From the NCBI GenBank assembly GCA_963800335.1, contig CAWDAN010000007.1, forward strand, positions 372,001-436,000: 64,000 nt of DNA. Reading direction: 5' to 3'. Below the pieces are notes generated by a model, which worked only from the letters and a program-made list of their open reading frames with translations, did not search any database and was not told the DNA's origin. The position numbers and the translations under genes were made by a program. The stretch is from Flavisphingopyxis sp963800335 (GTDB taxonomy: Bacteria; Pseudomonadota; Alphaproteobacteria; Sphingomonadales; Sphingomonadaceae). Shown here one piece after another: positions 18,030-27,421 of this stretch; the stretch's first letter is position 1, and the number at the start of each line of letters is the position of its first letter.

Positions 18030-19379
18030 CCGATGAAACGATCAGGGCGCGGGTCGATCGCGAGGGACGGCTGGTCAGCGCCGATGCCGCGCTGGCGCAT
18101 CTGCAGCAGCGCGCCGGCGGCAAGCTGCCGGGGCCGATCGTCATGCCGCAACTCGCCGCCAATCGTCGCCACGGCCTTGCGCCTCAATGCGCCGATGCTG
18201 CGTCCGGTCTATGCCGGGGAAGCCGACTTCGACCTGCGTTTCTGGGTCCGCATCGTGCCCGATGCCGACGGTGCCGCGCTGACGCTTTCGGGCTGGAGCG
18301 AAGAGGCCAAGCTCCGTCCGCAACTCAGCCAGGATCCGGCGTTTCCGCTCGACGGACCCGGTTGGACCTTCGAATGCGACGGACGTCTCGCGGTCGTGGG
18401 CCTGTGGGCCGAGGGATCGGCCGCACGCATCCGCACGCGCGACTGGATCGGCAAGACGCTCGACGAACTGTTCGAACCGGTCGGCACCGATACGATCGCC
18501 GCTACGCTCTCGCGCGGTGAAACCGTCGATGCGCTCGCGGTCGATGCGCTGATCGACGGCGTCGTCGCGCGCGCCGAACTCAATGCGCGCCCCTCGATCG
18601 CAGCCGACGGTTCGCTGTCGGGTGCCGCGGGCAGCCTGACGCTCAAACGGGGCAAGCGCGCCGGGGCAGGGGGCGAAAAGCCCTATCTACCGGGGAACTG
18701 GGGCGCGCTCGACCGGCGAATGGACGAAGCACTGCGCCTGCCGATCGGCCGGATCATCGCGAACGCCGAAACGATCGCGCGCCGCGTCGAGGGGCCGATC
18801 GCCGACGACTATGCAAGCTATGCCGGCGACATCGCCTCGGCGGGCAAGCACCTGCTCGGCCTGATCGACGACCTCGCCGACCTCCAGGCGATCGAACGCG
18901 AAGGCTTCGAGGTTGCGCACGAACGCGTAGACCTGTCCAAAGTCGCCGCGCAGGCCGCCGGACTGCTGTCGATGCGGGCGGCGGAAAAGCGCATGACGAT
19001 CGTGGTAGAATCCCGCGATCAGGCCGCCTTGGCTGTCGGCGAGTTCCGTCGCGTCCTGCAGATCCTGATCAATTTCATCGGCAACGCGGTGCGCTACGCG
19101 CCCGACGATACGACCATCACGGTCGAAACCGCAGTCGATCGCGAGAACGGCAAGGCCCGGGTCACGGTGATTGATCAGGGACCCGGCATTGCCCCGGAGG
19201 ACCAAGCACGGATTTTCGACAAGTTCGAACGTCTCGGCCGGCGCGATCACGGCGGCAGCGGTCTCGGCCTCTACATCTCGAACCGGCTGGCACGCGCAAT
19301 GGACGGCAATGTCACGATCGACAGCGCGCCAGGCGAAGGCGCGCGGTTCAGCCTCGCACTCCCGCGCTGGCCCGAATAA
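18026..19379 (+). CDS. sensor histidine kinase-like protein lacking the H-box histidine, one frameshift
   Basis: A protein of 450 residues once an extra A near 18165 is removed (LAA-IVATALRLNAP). The N-terminal half looks like PAS-type sensing. The C-terminal HATPase_c domain is intact: N-box ILINFIGNAVRYAP, G1 DQGPGIAPED, F-box IFDKFERLG, G2 GGSGLGLYIS. The dimerisation helix reads RRMDEALRLPIGRIIANAE where a kinase would have S-H-E-x-R-x-P-L, so the phospho-acceptor His is replaced by Glu. It should bind ATP but not autophosphorylate in the usual way. Soluble; no membrane segment. Last gene of the 15774-19379 operon. Confidence 0.75.
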
Positions 19380-19386
19380 CCGCTCC

Positions 19387-20679
19387 CTAGCGCTTGTCGA
19401 CGGGCACGTAGTCGCGCTGCGTCGGGCCGGTATAAAGCTGGCGCGGGCGACCGATCTTCTGCGCGGGATCCGAAATCATCTCGTTCCACTGTGCGACCCA
19501 GCCGACGGTGCGCGCGAGCGCGAACAGCGCGGTGAACATCGTCGTCGGGAAACCGATCGCCGAAAGGATGATGCCCGAATAGAAATCGACGTTCGGGTAT
19601 AGCTTCTTCTCGATGAAATACGGATCGTTGAGCGCGATTTCCTCAAGCTTGCGGGCGACGTCGAACACCGGATCGCTGACGCCGAGCTTGTCGAGCACCT
19701 CGGTCGCGGTCTCGGCCATGACCTTGGCGCGCGGATCGTAGTTCTTGTACACGCGATGGCCGAAACCCATCAGGCGGAACGGATCGTTCTTGTCCTTGGC
19801 GCGGGCGATGTATTCGGGAATGCGGTCGACCGTGCCGATTTCGCGCAGCATGTTGAGCGCCGCTTCATTCGCGCCGCCATGCGCCGGGCCCCAAAGGCAC
19901 GCGATGCCTGCGGCGATGCACGCGAACGGATTGGCTCCCGACGAACCGGCGAGCCGGACGGTCGAGGTCGACGCATTCTGTTCATGGTCGGCGTGAAGGA
20001 TGAAGATGCGGTCCATCGCGCGTTCGATCACCGGATCTACGACATAGTCTTCGGCCGGGACACCGAAGGTCATGCGCAGGAAATTGCCCGCATAGCTGAG
20101 GTCGTTGTCGGGGTAGAGGAACGGCTGACCGATCGAATATTTATACGCCATCGCCGCCAGCGTCGGCATCTTGGCGATCAACCGGTGCGAAGCAATGCGC
20201 CGCTGTTCGGGATCGTTGATGTCGGTGCTGTCGTGATAGAAAGCGCTCAGCGCGCCGACGACGCCGCACATGATCGCCATCGGGTGGGCATCGCGGCGAA
20301 AGCCGTTGTAGAGCGTTTTGAGCTGCTCGTGGACCATCGTGTGGCGATTGATCGTGTATTCGAACTCGTCGAGTTCGGCCTTGCTGGGCAACTCCCCGTC
20401 GAGCAGCAGATAGGCGACTTCCATGAAACTGGACTGTTCGGCGAGCTGATCGATCGGATAGCCGCGATGGAGCAACATGCCCTTGTCGCCGTCGATGAAT
20501 GTCAGGCCTGAATCGCAGCTGGCGGTCGAGGTAAAACCGGGATCGTAGGTGAACCGGTCGGTCTCACCGTAGAACTTGCGGATATCGACGACATCGGGCC
20601 CCATCGTGCCGCTGAGAATCGGCAGATCGAGATCGGTTTCGGCGATGCTCAGCTTTGCGGTGCGGTCGGTCATAGTCAT
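19387..20679 (-). CDS. gltA: citrate synthase
   Basis: Condenses oxaloacetate and acetyl-CoA at the entry of the TCA cycle. The 430 residues match the long, hexameric type of Gram-negatives. SSGANPFACIAAGIACLWGPAHGGANEA holds one catalytic His region, and GFGHRVYKNYDPRAK the second His and the substrate Arg. The N-terminal DIRKFYGETDRFTYDPGF and GDKGMLLHRGYPIDQLA are also typical. ATG 20679 lies 7 bp after the gltX stop, so the two are probably cotranscribed. Convergent with the kinase-like gene. Confidence 0.96.
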   Translation of the reverse strand: MTMTDRTAKLSIAETDLDLPILSGTMGPDVVDIRKFYGETDRFTYDPGFTSTASCDSGLTFIDGDKGMLLHRGYPIDQLAEQSSFMEVAYLLLDGELPSKAELDEFEYTINRHTMVHEQLKTLYNGFRRDAHPMAIMCGVVGALSAFYHDSTDINDPEQRRIASHRLIAKMPTLAAMAYKYSIGQPFLYPDNDLSYAGNFLRMTFGVPAEDYVVDPVIERAMDRIFILHADHEQNASTSTVRLAGSSGANPFACIAAGIACLWGPAHGGANEAALNMLREIGTVDRIPEYIARAKDKNDPFRLMGFGHRVYKNYDPRAKVMAETATEVLDKLGVSDPVFDVARKLEEIALNDPYFIEKKLYPNVDFYSGIILSAIGFPTTMFTALFALARTVGWVAQWNEMISDPAQKIGRPRQLYTGPTQRDYVPVDKR

Positions 20680-20686
20680 TCCTTGA

Positions 20687-22132
20687 TCAAGCGGTCGTGT
20701 TGTTGGGCAGATGGGAAGCGTCGTCCAATCTTGCCAGTGTTTCGTCGCGTCCGAGCAATGCCAGCACGTCGAATATGCCTGGCGAAATCGTCGTTCCCGT
20801 CATCGCGGCGCGGAGCGGCTGGGCCACCTTGCCGAGCTTGAGGTCGCGTTGCTCGGACACCAGGCGGACGGCTTCCTCTATGGCCTCGACGGTCCAGTCG
20901 GCAAGTGCACAAAGTGCAAGCGCGATGTCGCCAAGCAAGCCCGCGGGCGCATCGACAATCAGCTGGGCCGCCTTTTCATCCATCGCCAACGGCCGCGACT
21001 TGAACAGGAACAGCGCGCCGTCAGCGATCTCGTGAAGCGTGCGGGCGCGCGGCTTGAGCTCTGGCATCGCCCGATTGAGCAAGGCCATGTCGTCCGCACC
21101 GAGGTCGCGCCCCAGCTTTGCAGCGATATCGGGTGCAACGATGTCGGCAAGCCGTGCATCGGCTGCTTCGCGCAGATAATGGCCGTTCAGATTTTCAAGT
21201 TTCTTGATGTCGAACCGCGAGGGCGAGCGGCCCACATGCGCCAGATCGAACCACGCAACGGCGTCCTCGCGCGAAATGATCTCGTCGTCGCCATGCCCCC
21301 AGCCGAGCCGGAGCAGATAATTGATCATCGCCTCGGGCAGGATGCCGAGTTCGTCGCGATAGGTTTCGATGCCGAGTGCGCCGTGACGCTTCGACAGCTT
21401 GGCGCCGTCATGGCCGTGGATCAGCGGGACGTGCGCATAAATCATGCGCTCCCAGCCCATCGCGTCGATCAGGACACGCTGGCGAAAGGCGTTGTTGAGA
21501 TGATCGTCGCCGCGGATGCAGTGCGTGACGCCCATGTCGTGATCGTCGACCGCGACTGCGAGCATATAGGTCGGCGTGCCGTCCGAACGCAGCAGGACAA
21601 AATCGTCGATCTCGGCATTCTGCACGGTGACCTTGCCCTGAACCGCGTCCTCGATCGTCGTTTCGCCGTCGCGTGGCGCCTTGAGCCGCACGACGCCCGC
21701 TTCTCCGGCGGGAGCATCATCGGGGCCGCGATCGCGCCACTCGCTGACGAGGCGGAACGGTTTGCGCTCGGCCTGTGCGGCTTCGCGGCGGGCCTTGAGC
21801 TCATCGGTCGAGAGGAAACAGCGATAGGCCGCGCCCTTGGCGATCAGCTCCTCGGCGACCTCGGCATGGCGCGCGGCGCGGGCGAACTGGTAAACCTCGT
21901 CGCCGTCCCAGTTGAGCCCTAGCCAGCGCATCCCGTCGAGGATCGCCTCGATCGCGGGCTGGGTCGAGCGGGCGCGGTCGGTGTCCTCGATGCGCAGCTT
22001 GAACTCGCCGCCGTGATGGCGTGCGAACAGCCAGTTGAACAACGCGGTGCGCGCGCCGCCCAGGTGAAGAAACCCGGTCGGCGAGGGCGCGAAGCGGGTT
22101 ACCACGGGGCGTGTCAATTCGGTTGCGCTCAC
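20687..22132 (-). CDS. gltX: glutamate--tRNA ligase
   Basis: Charges tRNA-Glu (and, in bacteria lacking GlnRS, tRNA-Gln). The class I signatures are FAPSPTGFLHLGGARTALFN (HIGH region) and AKLSKRHGALG (KMSKS region). About 481 residues. I take GTG 22132 (VSATELTRPVVTR) as the start because GGGAG sits 9 bases upstream; an in-frame ATG at 22150 lacks a ribosome site. gltA follows 7 bp downstream. The divergent gene is comEC. Confidence 0.95.
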   Translation of the reverse strand: MSATELTRPVVTRFAPSPTGFLHLGGARTALFNWLFARHHGGEFKLRIEDTDRARSTQPAIEAILDGMRWLGLNWDGDEVYQFARAARHAEVAEELIAKGAAYRCFLSTDELKARREAAQAERKPFRLVSEWRDRGPDDAPAGEAGVVRLKAPRDGETTIEDAVQGKVTVQNAEIDDFVLLRSDGTPTYMLAVAVDDHDMGVTHCIRGDDHLNNAFRQRVLIDAMGWERMIYAHVPLIHGHDGAKLSKRHGALGIETYRDELGILPEAMINYLLRLGWGHGDDEIISREDAVAWFDLAHVGRSPSRFDIKKLENLNGHYLREAADARLADIVAPDIAAKLGRDLGADDMALLNRAMPELKPRARTLHEIADGALFLFKSRPLAMDEKAAQLIVDAPAGLLGDIALALCALADWTVEAIEEAVRLVSEQRDLKLGKVAQPLRAAMTGTTISPGIFDVLALLGRDETLARLDDASHLPNNTTA

Positions 22133-22209
22133 CCGCGCTATCTCCCACATTACGATTTCGAAACTTCGGATTTTCTGGACCGGTCGGGTCCAATGATCGA
22201 GGTCCTAGC

Positions 22210-24489
22210 ATGGCTTCCAGCGCGCTTCAAACAGCCATTTCGCAAGTGCGAGATGGTGGCGCTGACCACGTGTTCGCAGCAATCGAGAACTGGCTCGAGG
22301 CCGAGCGTGACCAGTTGCCGCTATGGATCCCCGTGGCACTGGCCGGGGGAATTGCCGCATGGTTCGCGCTGCCCGATGCCCGGTGGTGGCTGGCTTTCAT
22401 GGTCGGATGTGCTGGCATTGCCATGGCAGGCGTGACAATCGGCCAAGGTGCGCGGCTCGCGCGAATTGTCACGGTCGGGGCCGTCGTGTTGGCGATCGGT
22501 TGCGCGCTGATCTGGACGCGCAGCCTGATTGTCGCCGCGCCGGTGCTCGACCGGCCGGTGGTGACGCGTATGACCGCAACGGTTGAAAGCGTCGAGCCGC
22601 TGGCCGCGCGCGGGATTGTGCGGATCGTGGCGCGACCGAACGAACGGCCCGACCTGCCGGGGCGGGTGAGGATCAATATCCCCGCTGACAAGGTCCCCGA
22701 AGGATTGGGCGCGCGCGCGCGGGTCGAACTGCGCGCGCGGCTGATGCCGCCTGCGCAACCCGCCCTGCCGGGCGGATACGACTTTGCGCGGCGCGCCTGG
22801 TTCGATCGGCTGGGAGCGACCGGAAGCGTTATCGGACCGGTTCGCGTTGTCGTCGCCGCGCCGCCCGGTCCAGACCTGCGCCATCGCCTGTCTCGTCACG
22901 TACAGGCACAGGTCGATGGTCCCGCAGGCGCGATCGCGGCGACGCTTGCGACCGGCGACCGAGGCGCACTGCCCGAAGCCGATGCCGAGGCGATGCGACG
23001 CAGCGGGCTGGCGCATCTGCTATCGATCAGCGGGCTGCATGTGACTGCAGTGGTCGGCGCGGCATTTCTGCTCGTGCTGCGGCTGCTCGCGCTCAGCCCG
23101 CGGCTCGCCCTCCACGCGCCGCTGATGCTGATCGCGGCGGCTTCGGGCGCGGTTGCGGGGATCGCCTATACGTTGCTGACCGGCGCGCAGGTGCCGACGG
23201 TCCGGTCGTGCGTCGCCGCGATGCTCGTCCTCATTGCGCTCGCAATCGGGCGAGAGGCGATCACCTTGCGGTTGATCGCGGCCGGCGCAATCTTCGTCAT
23301 GATCTTCTGGCCCGAATCGATCATGGGGCCGAGTTTCCAGCTCAGCTTTGCCGCGGTGACCGCGATCGTCGCGCTGCATCGCCAGCCGCAGGTGCGGGCC
23401 TGGTTCATGCGGCGCGAGGAAGGCCAGGGCAGGCGCTGGCTGCGGGGGCTCGCATCGCTATTTCTCACCGGAATTGTCGTCGAGCTGGCGCTGATGCCCA
23501 TTGCCCTGTTCCACTTCCACAAGGCGGGCCTTTACGGCGCGCTGGCCAACGTCGTCGCAATCCCGCTGACGACCTTCGTCATCATGCCACTGGAAGCCCT
23601 CGCGCTGCTGCTCGACGCGGTCGGCATCGGTGCACCCGTCTGGTGGCTAACCGGCCAGGCGCTCGACGCGCTGCTCTCGCTCGCACACTATACCGCCTCG
23701 CGTCCCGGCGCGGTCACCTTGCTCCCGGCGATGGCATCATGGCCCTTTGCCGCAAGCGCGCTCGCCGGGTTGTGGTTTGCGATCTTTCGCACGAGGGTCC
23801 GATGGATCGCCTTGCCCGTCCTGGCGATCGGAGTCGGCACGATGGCGAGTGCACGCGCGCCCGACCTCGTCGTCACCGGCGATGGCCGCCACGTCGCGGC
23901 GCGCGACGCCCGCGGGCGGGTGTCGCTGCTGCGCGATCGCGCTGGCGATTACGTCCGCGACATGATCGCCGAGAGCGTCGCCAGCGATCTCGACCTGCTG
24001 CCGCTGCGCGACCGCGCCGATGCGCGCTGTAGCCGCGAATTCTGCCTCTGGCTGGTCGGCGATGAGGCGCAGCAGTACAGCGTCATGGCGACGACGAGCG
24101 GCTATTATGTCGATGCGCTCGACCTGATCCGCGCGTGCGAACGCGTCGACATCGTCATCGCCGATCGCGGCCTCCCAAAAAGCTGCACGCCGCGATGGCT
24201 TAAGGCCGATCGATGGGCGCTCGCACGCAGCGGCGGGCTGGCGATCTATCTTGATCCGCCGCGCGTTCGCACGACCTTCGATGCCCGCGATCGCCACCCG
24301 TGGAGACGCGCGGCGCAGAAACGACGCCCCTATCAGGGGCCGAGGCGCAACCGCTTCAGTGGTAGCGGCGCAGCAACCCCGCCAAGCGGCCCTGAACGCG
24401 CACCTGCTCGGCGGCGTAAAGCTGAGGCTGGTGCGACGAGTTCGCCGGTTCGAGCCGAACCATCCGCCCTTCGCGACGGAAATATTTGA
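22210..24489 (+). CDS. ComEC/Rec2-family competence membrane channel
   Basis: A protein of 759 residues. The N-terminal membrane segments and DUF4131-like beta region (RMTATVESVEPLAARG) are followed by the ComEC core with SGLAHLLSISGLHVTAVVG, the family hallmark, and many hydrophobic helices to about residue 560. The C-terminal part is a short, degenerate beta-lactamase-like domain (VVTGDGRHVAARDARGR) without the metal-binding His cluster. ComEC carries single-stranded DNA across the inner membrane during transformation; dprA is also in this window. The last 134 bp overlap lexA on the other strand. The C-terminal tail after HPW is basic and low-complexity and may not be real. Confidence 0.85.
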   Translation: MASSALQTAISQVRDGGADHVFAAIENWLEAERDQLPLWIPVALAGGIAAWFALPDARWWLAFMVGCAGIAMAGVTIGQGARLARIVTVGAVVLAIGCALIWTRSLIVAAPVLDRPVVTRMTATVESVEPLAARGIVRIVARPNERPDLPGRVRINIPADKVPEGLGARARVELRARLMPPAQPALPGGYDFARRAWFDRLGATGSVIGPVRVVVAAPPGPDLRHRLSRHVQAQVDGPAGAIAATLATGDRGALPEADAEAMRRSGLAHLLSISGLHVTAVVGAAFLLVLRLLALSPRLALHAPLMLIAAASGAVAGIAYTLLTGAQVPTVRSCVAAMLVLIALAIGREAITLRLIAAGAIFVMIFWPESIMGPSFQLSFAAVTAIVALHRQPQVRAWFMRREEGQGRRWLRGLASLFLTGIVVELALMPIALFHFHKAGLYGALANVVAIPLTTFVIMPLEALALLLDAVGIGAPVWWLTGQALDALLSLAHYTASRPGAVTLLPAMASWPFAASALAGLWFAIFRTRVRWIALPVLAIGVGTMASARAPDLVVTGDGRHVAARDARGRVSLLRDRAGDYVRDMIAESVASDLDLLPLRDRADARCSREFCLWLVGDEAQQYSVMATTSGYYVDALDLIRACERVDIVIADRGLPKSCTPRWLKADRWALARSGGLAIYLDPPRVRTTFDARDRHPWRRAAQKRRPYQGPRRNRFSGSGAATPPSGPERAPARRRKAEAGATSSPVRAEPSALRDGNI

Positions 24490-25033
24490 GCGTTGCGTCC
24501 TGTTCGTCGACCAGTGCGACGACAATGTCGCCTTCGCGTGCCGTATCGGCGCGCTGGATCAGCGCATAGTCGCCGTCGAAAATGCCAGCCTCGATCATCG
24601 AATCGCCCGACACTTCGAGCGCGTAATGATCACCCGAGCCGAGCAATGCGGCGGGCACTGAAAGCGAGCGGTCGTCCTCGAACGCCTCGATCGGCATGCC
24701 GGCGGCGATGCGACCGTGAAGCGGCACTTCGATGATGTCGTTGGCGGCAATAGGTCGCGGCTTCGCCTTAGCACGCAGCGGCACGACATTGTCGGCATCG
24801 CGTCCCGAGACCGGCGTGCGCTCGGGCATCTTCAAGATTTCGAGCGCGCGCGCACGGTTGGCGAGCCTCCGAATGAAACCGCGTTCTTCGAGCGCGCTGA
24901 TCAGGCGATGAATGCCCGATTTGGACTTGAGATCGAGCGCTTCCTTCATTTCCTCGAACGACGGTGAAATGCCGGTGGCTTCAAGCCGATCGTGGATGAA
25001 GCAAAGCAATTCGTGCTGCTTGCTGGTCAACAT
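24356..25033 (-). CDS. lexA: LexA repressor
   Basis: The SOS repressor, 225 residues. The N-terminal winged helix is MLTSKQHELLCFIHDRLEAT to about residue 65, with SGIHRLISALEERGF as recognition helix. The C-terminal S24 protease has the cleavage site Ala-Gly in RIAAGMPIE, the Ser in SGDSMIEAG and the Lys in DATLKYFR. ATG 25033. A GAAC-N7-GAAC box lies 31 bp upstream, so the gene is autoregulated as known in alphaproteobacteria. Tail-to-tail overlap with comEC. Confidence 0.96.
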   Translation of the reverse strand: MLTSKQHELLCFIHDRLEATGISPSFEEMKEALDLKSKSGIHRLISALEERGFIRRLANRARALEILKMPERTPVSGRDADNVVPLRAKAKPRPIAANDIIEVPLHGRIAAGMPIEAFEDDRSLSVPAALLGSGDHYALEVSGDSMIEAGIFDGDYALIQRADTAREGDIVVALVDEQDATLKYFRREGRMVRLEPANSSHQPQLYAAEQVRVQGRLAGLLRRYH

Positions 25034-25063
25034 GGCGCATATCCTCGTCTAGCGAACTCGGTG

Positions 25064-25078
25064 GAACGGACAGGGAAC
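25064..25078. promoter_or_regulatory. SOS box (LexA operator)
   Basis: GAAC-GGACAGG-GAAC, that is GAAC-N7-GAAC, equals the alphaproteobacterial LexA operator GTTC-N7-GTTC read on the other strand. A further GAAC six bases to the left (25054) makes a partial third half-site. It lies just upstream of lexA. Confidence 0.85.
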
Positions 25079-25173
25079 GTTTATGCAACATAATGGGGCC
25101 GTGTCAAGTCGGTCCACAAGGCCGATTTACGTCCTTCGGCCGATTGTAACCGCCTCGCTCAGCGCGATCAGCG

Positions 25174-25644
25174 TCACGCAGCGCTCCAGTCGCCCGATTT
25201 GCCGCCGCTCTTGTCGAGCACGCGAATCTGGCTGATCACCATCGTCCGGTCGATCGCCTTGACCATGTCGTAAACCGTCAGCAGCGCGACCGAGACCGCG
25301 GTGAGCGCCTCCATCTCGACACCCGTCTGGCCGGTGCATGTGACCGTTGCAGTCGCGGTAATGTCACCATTGCCCAGCTCGAAATCGACGCTCGCCGACG
25401 ACAGTGAGAGCGCGTGACACAGCGGGATCAACGCAGGCGTGTGCTTGGCTGCCATGATCCCGGCAACGCGTGCGACGGCAAGGACATCGCCCTTTTTCGC
25501 GCTGCCCGATCGCACCGCCTCGAGAGCTTCGGGACTGAGCGAGATCGTCCCGCGCGCGGTCGCACTGCGCTTCGTCGCGTCCTTGCCGGAAACGTCGACC
25601 ATGCGTGCCGCCCCACTCTCGTCGAGATGCGTCAGGCGGCTCAT
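25174..25644 (-). CDS. moaC: cyclic pyranopterin monophosphate synthase
   Basis: Second step of molybdenum cofactor synthesis, making cPMP from the MoaA product. The 156 residues contain HLDESGAARMVDVSGKD, AAKHTPALIPLCHALSL and TGVEMEALTAVSVALLTVYD, covering the substrate pocket and the catalytic Lys in DMVKAIDRTM. ATG 25644 overlaps the trpC stop (ATGA), so it is coupled to the trp genes. In many alphaproteobacteria moeA follows; here lexA comes next after 140 bp. Confidence 0.95.
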   Translation of the reverse strand: MSRLTHLDESGAARMVDVSGKDATKRSATARGTISLSPEALEAVRSGSAKKGDVLAVARVAGIMAAKHTPALIPLCHALSLSSASVDFELGNGDITATATVTCTGQTGVEMEALTAVSVALLTVYDMVKAIDRTMVISQIRVLDKSGGKSGDWSAA

Positions 25645-26435
25645 GCCGAGCGACCGATCAACGCGCCGAGCGCGCCCTCGATATCGTCCTGTCGCATCAG
25701 GCTTTCTCCTATCAGGAAGGCGCGGATGCCGTGTGCAGTCAGCCGCTCGATATCACTTCGCGTCGCAATCCCGCTTTCGGACACCAGCAGGCGATCAGCC
25801 GGGGCGAGGTGCGATAGCCGCTCGCTGACCGCCAGATCGGTGTGGAAGCTCGCAAGGTTGCGGTTGTTGATGCCAATCAGCGCATCCGGGATCCGGGTGG
25901 CCCGATCGAGTTCGGCCTCGTCATGAACCTCTATCAGGACATCCATGCCGTAACCGCGCGCCGCTGCCGCCATTTCGTTCGCAGCCTGGTCGTCAAGCAC
26001 CGCGAGGATCAAGAGCACCGCGTCAGCGCCGAGCGCCCGCGATTCGGCAATCTGCCAAGCATCGACCATGAAATCCTTGCGCAAGGCGGGCAGGGCGCTC
26101 GCCGCGCGCGCGACCTCCAAAAACGCATCGTCGCCCTGGAAATAGTCGCGGTCGGTCAGCACCGACAGGCAGGCGGCGCCGGCGTTCTCATATGCACGCG
26201 CTATCGCGGCGGGATCGAAATCCTCGCGGATCAGGCCCTTCGACGGCGATGCGCGCTTGATTTCGGCAATCACCGCGATCCCGTCGCGCGCCTTGTCGCT
26301 GACGCGCGCTGCGAAACCGCGCGGTGCATCGTCGCGCTCGGCGATGCGGGTTTCGAGGTCGGCGATCGAATGCACGCGCTTGCGCTGTGCAACGTCGCTG
26401 CGCTTGGTCGAGCAAATCTCTGCAAGCTTGCTCAT
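25641..26435 (-). CDS. trpC: indole-3-glycerol-phosphate synthase
   Basis: Fourth step of tryptophan synthesis (ring closure of CdRP). The 264-residue TIM barrel contains IAEIKRASPSKGLI with the catalytic Lys/Glu strand, LRKDFMVDAWQI, IEVHDEAEL, IGINNRNLASF and SESGIATRSDI. ATG 26435 overlaps the trpD stop by ATGA and its own stop overlaps moaC the same way. Not fused to trpF, unlike the enterobacterial enzyme. Confidence 0.96.
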   Translation of the reverse strand: MSKLAEICSTKRSDVAQRKRVHSIADLETRIAERDDAPRGFAARVSDKARDGIAVIAEIKRASPSKGLIREDFDPAAIARAYENAGAACLSVLTDRDYFQGDDAFLEVARAASALPALRKDFMVDAWQIAESRALGADAVLLILAVLDDQAANEMAAAARGYGMDVLIEVHDEAELDRATRIPDALIGINNRNLASFHTDLAVSERLSHLAPADRLLVSESGIATRSDIERLTAHGIRAFLIGESLMRQDDIEGALGALIGRSA

Positions 26436-27421
26436 GCGTAAGCAATCCAGCGATCGAGCAACGCGGCAGCCTCACCGCTGTCGAGCGTCCCGGCGGCCAA
26501 CTCAACGCCCGCGGGAAGGGCCTCGACGCGGTCGGCAATGCGAAAGGCGGCGGCGGCATTGAACAACACCGCGTCGCGATAGGCCCCGGTCTCGCCCGTG
26601 AGCACGCGGCGCAGCGCAGCGGCATTGTGGTCGACATCGCCGCCACGGATCGCGGTCGTCGGATAGTGCGGCAATCCGGCGTCGTCTGCCGAGAGGCGCA
26701 TCATGTGAACGCCCGCGCGCGTGACTTCGGCCACTTCGTTGCCTTCGGCGAGCGACAGTTCGTCGAGCCCCTCGTCGCCCGAGACGATGTAGCTCATGTC
26801 GGTGCCGAGCGCGGCCATCGCCTTGGCATAGAGGTGGACATAGCCGGGACGAGCGATCCCGATCAGCTGCCGCCCGACACGCGCCGGGTTGGCCAGCGGT
26901 CCCATCAGGTTGAAAATGGTGCGGCGACCGATCTTCTGGCGGATCGGCTGGATCCGGCGCATCGCGGGATGGTGGTTGGCGGCGAACAGGAAACAGATGC
27001 CGATGTCGCGCAGCGACGCTTCGGCCGTCTCGCCCGCGCGCGTCATGTCGAGACCGAGCGTTTCGAGCACGTCGGCGGCGCCCGCCTTCGACGATGCCGC
27101 GCGGTTTCCATGCTTGGCCACCGGCACGCCGCCAGCTGCTACGACGAGCGAAACCGCGGTCGATATATTGAGCGTGTGATGGCCATCGCCGCCGGTCCCA
27201 CAAACATCGATCGCGTCGGCAGGCGCGTCGATCGGGATCAGCCGTTCACGCAATGCCGCGGCAGCTGCGGCGACCTCGGTCGCGGTTTCGCCGCGCTCGG
27301 TCAGGCCGATCAAAAATCCTTCGATCGCCTCCTCCGACACCTCGGCGTCGAGTATCCGGGCAAAGGCGAGGTGCGCCTCGTCTTCGCTCAGGGCGGTCGC
27401 GGTATCGGGCAGGGTGGTCAT
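26432..27421 (-). CDS. trpD: anthranilate phosphoribosyltransferase
   Basis: Transfers phosphoribose from PRPP to anthranilate. The 329 residues contain the PRPP-binding DVCGTGGDGHHTLNISTA, KHGNRAASSKAGAADVLE and NHHPAMRRIQPIR, and RTIFNLMGPLANPA. ATG 27421 overlaps the trpG stop (read CTATGA). Because trpG carries a one-base insertion, a naive translation runs TrpG into TrpD as one 523-residue protein; the intact trpG stop shows they are separate. Confidence 0.95.
   Translation of the reverse strand: MTTLPDTATALSEDEAHLAFARILDAEVSEEAIEGFLIGLTERGETATEVAAAAAALRERLIPIDAPADAIDVCGTGGDGHHTLNISTAVSLVVAAGGVPVAKHGNRAASSKAGAADVLETLGLDMTRAGETAEASLRDIGICFLFAANHHPAMRRIQPIRQKIGRRTIFNLMGPLANPARVGRQLIGIARPGYVHLYAKAMAALGTDMSYIVSGDEGLDELSLAEGNEVAEVTRAGVHMMRLSADDAGLPHYPTTAIRGGDVDHNAAALRRVLTGETGAYRDAVLFNAAAAFRIADRVEALPAGVELAAGTLDSGEAAALLDRWIAYA

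Noticed and set aside
25120..25141. GGCCGA...TCGGCC hairpin after moaC as a terminator
   Set aside because: The stem is only 6 bp with a 10-base loop and no T-run follows on the minus strand.
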